In this document: positions 55,150 through 64,000 of the stretch, piece by piece
Numbering within the stretch: position 1 is the stretch's first letter
Layout: every line of letters begins with the position of its first letter
Source of the DNA: Sanghuangporus weigelae
Taxonomy: Eukaryota; Basidiomycota; Agaricomycetes; Hymenochaetales; Hymenochaetaceae
Direction of reading: 5' to 3'
Assembly: GCA_033182465.1 (NCBI GenBank)
Contig: CP137325.1
Location: forward strand, 1,178,001 to 1,242,000
DNA: 64,000 nt
The notes under the pieces: generated by a model
The model's database searches: none
What the model was told of the DNA's origin: nothing
The model's input: the letters and a program-made list of their open reading frames with translations, nothing else
Position numbers and translations under genes: made by a program

Positions 55150-58100
55150 TTATTGACCGTCGATTTTCTTTGTCAGTTCCGAAGCAGGTGTGGGAGGCAC
55201 AACTCCGGCACCAATCTCGTTCGCGTAAGGTGAGAGAGCGGTTGAGTCGGGATCAACATTAGGCACGGTACTATCCGTAGACTGGTCCTGACCAGTCTGG
55301 AGGCTCATGTCAGGGTCGATCGTCGCCTTCCTTCTTCGTCCGAGTGATAGAAGGCTTGCCAGAGCACTGGTTGCCGTCGTGGTTCCCGCTTTAGGAGTAA
55401 TAGCTGGATTAGTTGGTGATCTCCTGCTGATCTTCACTAGAGTAGGGGAAGTTACGTGTTCCGAAGCCGTGCGCCGTCTGTTCCACAATATATTTGACAT
55501 CCCTTCTGACACTGATTGTGCCGGAGACGGTGTGGACTCTTCAATGGGACTCGTAGCGTGTCGCTCATGTCTGTCAAATGATCCTGGTATTCCACCCGAT
55601 GACGCGGATGTAGTTGGCGGAGAACCTGCTGGATTCTCGGATGAAAGCGCAGTCGTAGCGGCGGCCTTCGATGATGATCCTGCAACCCCACCTTTTGGAA
55701 ATGGTGCTAAACGACCACCGCTGAATGATATCCTCGTCGACTGCGAACTCGCTCGAGAACCGGGACGTAATGGTGAAGGTACAGGAGGGGAATGGGCAAC
55801 ATTTGTGACGACACGACTTGGAGAAGCCGAAGGAGGCCCGTTTGATCTTCGCGCTGCTGGAGATGTTCTGCTTCGTGATTCTGTCGGTGGAGTTGCTGGA
55901 ATAGTTTCTAATGTTGTTTCCGTCGGACCTGCTTGTGCAAGAAGCCGTGATAATGAGGATGGGCCTGCCGACGCAGAGTTTGACCGACTGCGTACAGGGA
56001 ATAGATGTGAATTGGGTGATCTCGTCGCACTCAATGGTTCCGCCGCGGAAGATGCATTTTGTGCAACTTCATCCAAGGGAGGACTTATAGGGCGTTCCAA
56101 AGGCGGGGAACTTGACAACTGTCCCTGAGATTGCTTTGCTGACGACTTCCTGCGTTTCGCGCCGTCGGCACCAGGGCGAGTCCAATCCTCTACTTCTAGC
56201 ATGTAATATTTGATGCCATCTCCCAGTCCGTAAGGATTTGTACTTGGATCCTGAAAAGGCCAATAAGTCAAGTTGAATGGAAATTCCTTATTGCATCAAC
56301 TTACTCGAGCATCAACGATTTTTTCGTTGATGGAAGTGATCCGAGCCACAATCCATTCCCGAGTTCTGAGTTGTTCAGCCAGCCGGCCAGTCGCGTTCAG
56401 GAAGTAATGTGGGAAAGACACTATCCAAATCGAAAATCAGCTGCTAAATAACATAATAGTAGAATTACACTTACCATTGAAAGCCGCCCACGGCTTAGAA
56501 ACTGAATTCCGCGTAGGTAAGAAGAGCGCAAGATCACCCTTTGCGAAATTGCGGAACGTGATCTTCCCCTTCGCGCGTTCGCGGTATTCTCTGCATTGCT
56601 TCTGCCACTTACGCATGACTGACACCACTTTTGATACGGTCTCCGAGAATGAATCTAAGTCGTAAGACCGGAGTATCTCCAGTGCCGCTGCGGGATCCGT
56701 CGGATCAATAGGTGTGGCGTCTTCGCGTAGCGGAGACATAGGCAGACGAGGCGGTGATAGGACGACTGACTCAGACGGGTTTGTGCCATTCTTCATAGCT
56801 GTCGCAGGGTGGACGGAGAGGGGTTGCAACGTAACAAGTGTTTTCGCGTGGGAGTCCCGGAATGCGATAGCCACATCTAATATCTGAGCAACCAGACGGT
56901 CGCGATCAGCTATCTTCTGCTCGTAGTCTGACTGAGATGCCCGCCCTTCCGAAAGATCGTTCCTGAGCACTCGCTCGACATGCCGAGCCTCGCGAAGCTC
57001 GTGTTCCGTCCTTTGCAACTCTTCCCGCAGACCAACAGCATCGGCGTTCAAAAGCTCAATCTCTGCGCGAGCCATTTTAAGCTGTCGCTCGGTCTCGTCA
57101 AGTTGAGCTCGAGTCTCAAAGAATCGTTGCTCGAGAACGGCACGATCTCCGTCGGCTTCAGCAATATGGTCTCGCATGATACGATCATGTTCAAGCGCCT
57201 GTGCGCGGAGCAATCGTTCTTTCTGTTCATTAACCTCCTGAAGTGCTCGGTTCGCTGCAGCGTTTTCTGAACGTGCTGCATCAATTTGAGCATGCAGATC
57301 CTCCCCACGACCACGCGCCTCAGCAAGACTGCGCAACGTCTCAGTTTGATCCGCGAGCAGCTGAGCTACACGTTTCGCGTGCGTCGCCTCAAGAGTTTTC
57401 ACTTCCTCGTGTTCCTCTCGCATCCGTGAAAGCTCAAGCCTCAACGTTTCAGCTTCTTGAGCACGACTGGTGGCTTCTGCTAGAGCGTCAGCCTGACCTT
57501 TGCGAAGCGCACCGACGTCCGCGAGCAGTTCTGAGTGTCGTTGCTCAAGTACTTTGCGTGTGATGGATTCAGATTCGTTCTGCGCTTTAAGCGAATGGAC
57601 CTCCCGTTCGAGGGCTTCAAAGTGCTCGCGCTCGTGTTGAGATGATTCGGAAGACTTCTTTACCTCTTCTTTAAGCTGTGAGGTTTCAGCCTGGTATTGC
57701 TCGCGCTCTTTCGAGAATACGTCTTCTCTTTCGAGTTTCTCTTTCTCAAGAGCCGCAACGCGTTCCGAGAGCTCATGAAACGCAGCCTCGTCTGCTTCTG
57801 TCACTGCCATAGTCAACGGTTAATACAACGAATACAGAAGTAATGATTAAAAGTGCTTACACCTTCGCCGCGAGAGTGACATGCGAGAGGATGAAAGCAC
57901 TATACAAAAAATCAGCATTTGAGGAGGATAAAAAATAGGATTTCAAACATGACCGTTCTACCACTTTTTCGAAGGACGATTCGATGCCGTCCATCCGATC
58001 AATGAGCTTCACAAGAGCGGCTCGGGTTTCTTTCAATGAATGTGCCGATGTGCGAGGATCTGATAGTAGTTTGCGGTCAAGTTCATTAAGAAGTTGCATG

Positions 58101-59751
58101 AAGGCCTCTACGTCCGCTCGCTCCAGTGGAAATGGATCGGCATCGTTGTCCTTACCTCCAGATGGCGAGAAGTCGATGGTTGGTACAGAATCATCCAATC
58201 CACGGACCTCGAACGGTAATTGATCATGCACCTCGCCACGATAAATTTGACGGCGTCGACGCTCTGCAGCAGTTAACTTTGCCATCACTTCCAAAATCGT
58301 CTGAGAACGCTGATAGAAGAATCGGGAGAACTCTTTCCGTCTGACGATCTCGATAATCGTTGCACCGTAGCAATAGGTCATATTGTGTAGACGTTGGATG
58401 TGAGTGAAGCTGTTCTTTGCACGAAATTCAGCTTGGAGAGCACCCATGAGATGTGGAAGTTGGACCAGATCAGCATTCAGCACGCTAATTCTTCGAAGGG
58501 CACCGATGCAGAGTTCTGTTGACAGGTTCTTCGTATCAGTAATACTCTCGACTTCTTTGCGCAGTAGTGCATCTGTGTGCTTCAGTTCCGGTAAAAGCTG
58601 ATCGGAGTTGGTCGTATCGATGCGCGAGACGATATCGCTGATTTTTTCAAAGGCGTCTTGAGCGCGTCGTTCACTTGATTCTGCGCTTTCTAGAATTCGG
58701 TTCGTCTGCAGTGTCGTACGAATTTGATAGGCGCCTTCGTTCAATCGATCCATATATTCTTGAGTTTGGTCGAACCGTAGTCCCAATGCATCTAAACATA
58801 GTTTCAGCCTTGTCTCATTGGTAATGAGTAGGACTAATACCATTTAACTTTGCGCAACCTTCCGCTACATTACTCATCTTCTTCCGGTCAACATAGCTAC
58901 CCAAGGTACGCGTAGCCTCCCCTGCTTCCGCTGCCTTTCGGGCTTTGTCACCAAGAAAGGTAGGATGTATGTGAACAGCAGATATCACGACAAGATCCGT
59001 GTCGAGTGCGGCGAGTAGTTGTCTCTGTTTTGTGAGCGTCTGTTGTGCGTTCTGGGCGAACGGTTCGAAAGCCTCAGACAGGGCGAGGATATTAAGATCA
59101 AGGCTTCGTGATGCTATGCTAAGAGCGGTATTTTGTTGTCGGATTGTGTTCACAGTGTGAAGCACATAATCGTGATGCACGTGGGCATTGTGCAGATATG
59201 ACTTAGCAAGCTGGTGTGGACGGAATGGGGGGGTTAAAGACACCGTATCTGTTACCCTTTAGCATCGGCTTTGTGCATAATTATTGGGATACGTACCTTC
59301 AATTTGGGGTTGTAAGCGAGGCTGAGCACGAAGCTCGCGCAGCACTTCATGCAAGTCATAATCCAGATAGAATTTATTAAAAACGTATATCGTCTATGCG
59401 ACGATGAGCGCCTATCGATAAAAGAATCGTGGTGAGTACTCACATCATCTTGTGCTCCAGCAAGATCACGTATGTTTTCATTCGTCAACCGACGACCGTC
59501 TGAGAGATATGCTAAGACAGCGTCTTGATGGACACCCGTCTCGTTTTGAAGGAAACGCTCCAAACTGCCGTCCCTGTACAAACATCAGAGTGTTTCTACG
59601 ACTTCGAACGCAAAGTGCACCTTTCTATCTCCCATAACGTCGCATCAACCTTGAACAAGTTGTGAGCGCTGAGTCCAATGGAAGTAATTGCTGAAGCAAA
59701 GAGGCTCACTTGGAACACTTCACCGTCCTCTGCGCGACAGACTCGCAACAT
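55150..59751 (-). CDS. ATG11: Autophagy scaffold protein ATG11
   Basis: Ten exons (59751-59710, 59649-59621, 59573-59444, 59393-59297, 59248-58841, 58791-57949, 57899-57861, 57803-56475, 56420-56305, 56250-55150) join in frame to about 1377 residues. The N-terminus (MLRVCRAEDGEVFQ then VDATLWEIERDGSLERFL) has the ubiquitin-like region of fungal ATG11. APF-type helices and a large coiled coil (TEADEAAFHELSERVAALEK onward, about 430 residues) follow. The C-terminal ATG11 domain contains NFAKGDLALFLPTRN, FNVSFPHYFLNATGRLAEQL, REWIVARITSINEK and YGLGDGIKYYMLEVEDWT. A Ser-rich tail of about 340 residues extends beyond it. ATG11 recruits cargo receptors and the ATG1 kinase for selective autophagy at the phagophore assembly site. 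The first intron (59650-59709, 60 bp) has no stop in frame, so its retention would only add 20 residues. Confidence 0.9.
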
Positions 59752-60059
59752 GAAGCGAGACTGAGATATTCGTCCTCTTCCAAGCCGTCCTCCGTCGTCG
59801 ATGCTAACTGGTGTATATACAACGAGTCAGAAGCGTGTGCGCAGTTGCAAGAAGTGTAGATGACGTTTATGGAACGCGTCGGTCTGGTGCCGTGCCCGAA
59901 GCGGAACCGCGACTTGGACTGTTTCGGGCTCCTCTACCGTCGATCTGCAGATCTGCCAATTCGTCCCATGACTACTCACGTGATCGAGTACGTCGTTTTT
60001 CCACTTCACTTCACATTCAGACTTCTTCACGAATCCGTTCTTCAACCAAGTCGAAGTTG
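59752..60059. promoter_or_regulatory. Divergent promoter region of ATG11 and the RRM-like gene
   Basis: The two start codons are 308 bp apart and point away from each other, so the interval holds both promoters. No TATA box is clear, as expected for housekeeping genes. A plus-strand frame begins at 59811 and runs into the next gene, but the ATG at 60060 is the better start. Confidence 0.55.
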
Positions 60060-63000
60060 ATGGCTGCTCTGGTGACTTCCGGATCTAGAGAGGCTCCGAT
60101 CGTCCTAGATGATGAAGATGACGACGACGACATTATCTGTCTTGCTCGACCTTTGTTGCCACATAATACTAGTTCTACGCAGAGTGGACATTCTGCGGAG
60201 GAACCTATAGTTCTATCCTCAACACCCGATCCAGATGGAGATGATGCATATCGCGTTATTATCATCGACGAGGATGACCAAGACCCTCCTGGTCCATTAC
60301 CATCTCAGGAGAAGCCTAGCCTGCCACCCCAACCAGATCAGCATACGGAGCCGCCAGCCTGTCTATCGCATGCCGAAATAGGTAAGTGTTGAGAACTTGT
60401 TTTCTATTGCTATATGTAATACATGCATTTCCGAACTATGTAAGGTCCCGCTTCAAATCCAAATCGGCACATAACACCTGGCGCCGAAACACTCAAGCGG
60501 AAACGGACCCCTGAGGATTTTGCGAATCAGGGATCCCCACGACCTGTATCGCCCTCTCCGAGCTCCTCAACGTCTGTTCCTCCAGAGCTTCCCAAGACTC
60601 TGAGCAAAAATCACATTTCTAGGCCCGGAAAACGTTTGAAAGCCGAGCGAGAACGGAAGGCGATCAACCTTCCTGAACGGGTCTCGTATAAAGGTCCAGT
60701 CTGGCCCGCACACATCACGAAGGCGTCGCCGATTCCTGAACCAGGATGCGGCCCTTTGTTATACGGAGACCAACCTACTGTTAGAGAACCTCCGGTCTCA
60801 AAGCTATGCCTGCCACCCAACGCCTTCGGCTCACCAGAACGCATAATCGGGAAACACACAAGTACGCAATCGAGACGTGGTATGTTTCCGTCGGAACCTC
60901 ATGATCCTACACGCACTCTTGTCCTTGGTCTATTGCCAAAACGTTTTCGATCTTTGGACTTTGTGCTCCATTGGTGCCGAGATATATCACAACCGGACGA
61001 TCCGGCTCCATTATGTGCTGTCGTGGATCGTTCACTCGATAAGGCTTTGGTGGAATTTACGACATCCGAGCAAGCAGATCGTGCATTTAATTCTCCGAGG
61101 ATGACCAATAGAGATGGACGAACTCAAATTACTGCACTTTGGTATTGCACGCCGAACGGCATTTGCCACTCTTCTTCTAAGCAACCAAAGCGAACTACGA
61201 ACCGCGAACGACCCGCTTTCCTCGCACCATTGTTTCCAGAATCAAACTGGCCCTCTAATTCTTCGACTGGTTCGCTCCAGCCTTTTGCAATCGGCCCTCC
61301 ATTCCAATCTAACGCCACCTTCCCATTCGCTCCACTTTCGCAAGCCATTTCAACTTTCCCTCCGATTCATGTGCTTCCGCCTTTGCGCCTCTTCCCGCAA
61401 TCGTCTACTCAACCCGTCCAACCAGTGGCGAGCTCACAAGATTTCATGACGTCGGATTATCTTCGTCTTTCAGAAAGTGATTTGGATGTCGAGACGAAGG
61501 ACGCAGAGACAAGGGAAGGGAAATTTAAAGAAACTCAAGAACTGGATATCTTGGCGACGACTGAAGCTGTACCTCAATCTTCTTGCTCGCTCGACGTTAT
61601 TGATGAGTTCGGAGTTGGCGATCAGAATTTACCTAGTCAAGATTCTCATGATCAATCCGACTTACACATCAATGATCAGGAGACGATGGAAGCGATGCTT
61701 TCGGAAAGCGGAAGGGGCCATCCCGCTTCTTCTCATAAGCCTAGCCAGGATGCTGTTTCACAGCTTGCTGGACCGTACGATGGCGCATCGTTTTACCATG
61801 AGGGTTCGCAGGTTTTGTTTTCTCAGGACAACGACCAAAAGGCGCAGATTGGAGATGCGAAAGAAGATCATTTCGGAGTTGCTTCAGGATCTGAGGACCA
61901 ATCGAGTCCCTTAGACGAAACGGAGCAGATGCACAAGAGTGTCGTCGTGAAGGAGAAGCTATTGACTAAACTCCGGGAGTACAAAGCGTCTATGGCATCG
62001 CTACACGACATTTCAGATTCTGATGGTCAACAAAAGGACAGGATGGATAGCAAGTCGCAATTTATGAAAGTTTCTCAATCATCCGTGCTTGCTTTATCGC
62101 CCATCGGCTCCAATCAGGATAGTTCGGTGACGGGGGAAGACGGTGAACTTACGCCTACGGACGTGGAGCAACCTAACCTGTCCATCGCGCTTCCGCCGGA
62201 TAGGCCTAGCACCGAACGAGGAGGAGATGGGATTGCTGATGCTGAAGTTGCATCACAGATGCAAAGCGATTCGGAGGAGAAACTGGCCGAGCTTCGCAGA
62301 CGTGTCTTGGCAAGCAGAAGGCTGAAGAAGCTGGTTTTAGCAGTGAATGTGCCACCGTTTACACCAAATAACTCTTCGTCTGTCGCTATATGTGTCAACG
62401 CGGTTCAGAGTGATCATCGCGCGTCTTCCGGTGTCTCTTCGACGACCTCTGCATCAATCAAATCGTCCTGCGACACGACTGATACCCAAGTATCATCAGC
62501 ATCGACCCCAGCCTCATCGAGCTCATCTAGCGTAGGGAACGCTAATCTCAAATCTGGGTCTTATTTTGATAGAATGGCTAGCTCTTTCCTCGAAGATATT
62601 CTTCGGCCGCTCAAATCTGGTGCTCAGCCAGACCCTACCGCTGAACTAGATTGTTCCTCGTGGAACTTTGCGCACAAGGACCCCAACGTGTTATTACAAG
62701 AGAAACAGCGAAGACTGGAAGAGCACCTAGCAAGGTCAAAATCTCTTCTTACTCAATGGGAAGCAGCTGCAGAGAAAGCGGAAAAGGCGAGGATCATGAG
62801 GTTGATCAAAGAGGAAAAGAAGTGCGTGACTATTATCGTATTCCTTCATCTCGTTTATAACTTCTCGACGTCCATATTTGTCTTCTTGCACTGATGTTTG
62901 TAGCAATTTTGAGGCGAGACAAGCTGCTGCGGATGCCGAATTTAAGCAGCCCGAAGCAGAGACAACGACACATTCTTCAACTCCGAAAATACTTCCGAAG

Positions 63001-63102
63001 AGACCTCCTTTAAGGCGCTGGCCGCAGACAAAATTGGATCAATTAGTTATCACACTCAGCGACAATGAAGATGACGAATGTTCCGACTATGAAGGCGGAT
63101 AA
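60060..63102 (+). CDS. Acidic protein with an RRM-like segment, hypothetical
   Basis: Three exons (60060-60381, 60445-62821, 62904-63102) encode 965 residues. The N-terminus is acidic (IVLDDEDDDDDIICLA; VIIIDEDDQDPP), reminiscent of SUMO-interacting patches (hydrophobic residues beside acidic runs). A Lys/Arg stretch (LKRKR; GKRLKAERERK) suggests nuclear targeting. Residues from about 263 (TRTLVLGLLPKRFRSLDFVL ... DKALVEFTTSEQADRAF ... TQITALWY) have the strand-helix spacing of an RNA-recognition motif and include an RNP-like VLGLLP strand. The rest is Ser/Pro/Gln-rich and disordered, with a coiled-coil segment near the end (QEKQRRLEEHLARSKSLLTQ). The C-terminus repeats the hydrophobic-acidic pattern (LVITLSDNEDDECSDYEGG). 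I cannot name the family. An RNA-binding, SUMO-regulated nuclear factor is an inference. Confidence 0.65.
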
Positions 63103-63818
63103 AGAACTCGTCTATCTATCGGTGAAGCCAATCATCAGGTGGTAATGTCTTTATTTCCTTTCGTCGCTTCCTTGTATTGTTGCTCTTGGCGTATTTTTAT
63201 TGGCATCTGCCTGCTCCATGATTAATCAACCCCACATTGCATCGCGCATCGAGTCCTCGGTATGTCATCGAATTCCTGTTTGTATTAGAATCAGACTTGA
63301 TGATCTTTTTCAGCGTCTTCTTCATCCATCATCCATCACGGGCCACTCTCTGCGATATAACCAGGTTTGCCTGGGTTTTCTTATATCTACGCAATTCAGC
63401 TACCTACTAACTTAGGTCCTCGCATCCTTTTTGCAAGATCATCATCTTTTTTTTTTAGACGTACCATTTGGCTCTGCAGCTTTCAGGATTGGTTGGAAAT
63501 TCATTTTTCAAGTTCATTACTTAGTCATTGATTTTTCTTTTCCTTCTTCCGTTTCTACATGACATGCTCAAAGCATATTGGTTGCGAACGCAAGCATGCC
63601 GTGTACATAGTCTTACTTCTTCGCAATACATCACAGCCCATTCAAAATAATATTAATATTGATACTAGGTTGGGTTGTCCGATGAAACTAAAGAAAGTGA
63701 GGTAATAATCTTGCATTACATAATTCTAAATGTTAAGGGATAAACCGGAACTTTTAAGTCACGTGTACTCCACTCTACCAGTAGGCGCATTTCAAGTTTG
63801 TTTCATAACGAAGCAAAA
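63103..63818. other. Intergenic region
   Basis: AT-rich 3' flank of the RRM-like gene and the promoter of the partial gene at the right edge. A CACGTG-containing segment (AGTCACGTGTACTCC) near 63757-63771 could be an E-box-like site. No gene-like frame was found. Confidence 0.45.
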
Positions 63819-64000
63819 ATGTTCAGAGCACTTCAAAGGAACCGTCTAACCCTTATTGCCTCCCGTGCGACATACTATCGAGCACTCTCTTCAACTCCGC
63901 GCCACCTCAAAGACCCGTGGCTCCTGCCGAACACACCCGCACACGAGCTCTCCACGCGTTTCTCACCCGACCTGCCGCCTCCTGAGCCAATCCCCCGGCC
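63819..64000 (+). CDS. 5' part of a mitochondrial gene, probably SDH assembly factor 2
   Basis: An ATG at 63819 opens a frame that runs to the window edge (about 60 codons). The N-terminus (MFRALQRNRLTLIASRATYY) is rich in Arg, Leu and Ser without acidic residues. It is followed by RALSSTPRHLKDPWLLPNTP, a typical mitochondrial presequence and mature start. The mature segment ending PPPEPIPR is like the N-terminus of fungal succinate dehydrogenase assembly factor 2 (Sdh5/Emi5), where PIPRPNE leads into the conserved LRARLVYQSRKRG block. That block lies outside the window, so the name rests on the leader and the proline-rich lead-in only. Confidence 0.5.
   Translation, partial: MFRALQRNRLTLIASRATYYRALSSTPRHLKDPWLLPNTPAHELSTRFSPDLPPPEPIPR

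Noticed and set aside
55307-56128. 273-codon plus-strand frame opposite ATG11
   Set aside because: It mirrors the Ser/Pro-rich tail of ATG11 on the other strand; the open frame follows from the codon bias of that tail.
1-64000. tRNA, rRNA or CRISPR loci
   Set aside because: No conserved B-box-like GGTTCGANTCC with a matching cloverleaf, no rRNA-like block and no regularly spaced short repeats were found by eye. A covariance-model scan would be needed to exclude tRNAs fully.

Overview
The window looks like a piece of an Agaricomycete (mushroom-forming basidiomycete) nuclear genome, probably a wood or litter decayer of the white-rot type. The evidence is the dense set of short introns (about 50-75 bp), a secreted class II manganese peroxidase, a secreted PL14-type polysaccharide lyase, and the expanded families typical of this group (TPR-CHAT proteins, HGD-type kinase-like proteins, AIM9-like phosphotransferases, UDP-glycosyltransferases). 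No rRNA, tRNA, CRISPR array or intact transposon was recognised. All gene models were spliced by eye from reading-frame continuity, so exact exon borders are predictions.

Layout. 2.1-3.8 kb (+): a DUF7729-like surface protein. 5.1-19.4 kb: a duplicated cassette. Each unit has a kinase-like gene followed by a TPR-CHAT gene. The first unit (5071-7237 plus 7886-12130) is intact, although the kinase-like protein lacks the usual catalytic Asp. The second has a decayed kinase copy (about 14580-15520) and an intact TPR-CHAT gene (15820-19377). A mitochondrial AIM9-like gene (12587-14467, -) sits between them. 20.3-22.7 kb (+): a doubtful 85-aa gene and a five-helix membrane protein. 23.6-24.9 kb (+): PL14 lyase. 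26.3-27.9 kb (+): a two-PAS-domain protein. 28-31.7 kb: gene-poor, with a perfect 22-bp inverted repeat, an orphan coiled-coil gene and a fragment of a second copy.

31.8-39.9 kb carries five minus-strand genes: an Old Yellow Enzyme-type oxidoreductase, a basic nuclear-looking protein, a UDP-glycosyltransferase (11 exons), and two small single-helix proteins. An SH3-PX-BAR sorting nexin (40.3-43.4 kb, +) shares a 319-bp promoter region with the last of these. 43.5-44.5 kb holds a diverged tandem duplication with no clear gene. 46.4-48.1 kb (+): manganese peroxidase. 48.5-51.5 kb (+): the ribosome-biogenesis WD40 protein PWP2. 51.8-53.9 kb (-): an MFS sugar transporter. 55.1-59.8 kb (-): autophagy scaffold ATG11. 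60.1-63.1 kb (+): an acidic protein with an RRM-like segment. 63.8 kb to the end: the 5' end of a mitochondrial gene resembling SDH assembly factor 2.

Housekeeping genes (PWP2, ATG11, sorting nexin, probable SDHAF2) dominate the right third. The left and middle parts look more accessory: duplicated signalling or protease genes, secreted enzymes, detoxification enzymes and orphan genes. Manganese peroxidase, PL14 lyase, sugar transporter, UGT and flavin oxidoreductase fit a life on plant debris, but nothing here shows that they are co-regulated. The most unusual region is the kinase-like/TPR-CHAT cassette with its variable 45-residue repeat arrays.
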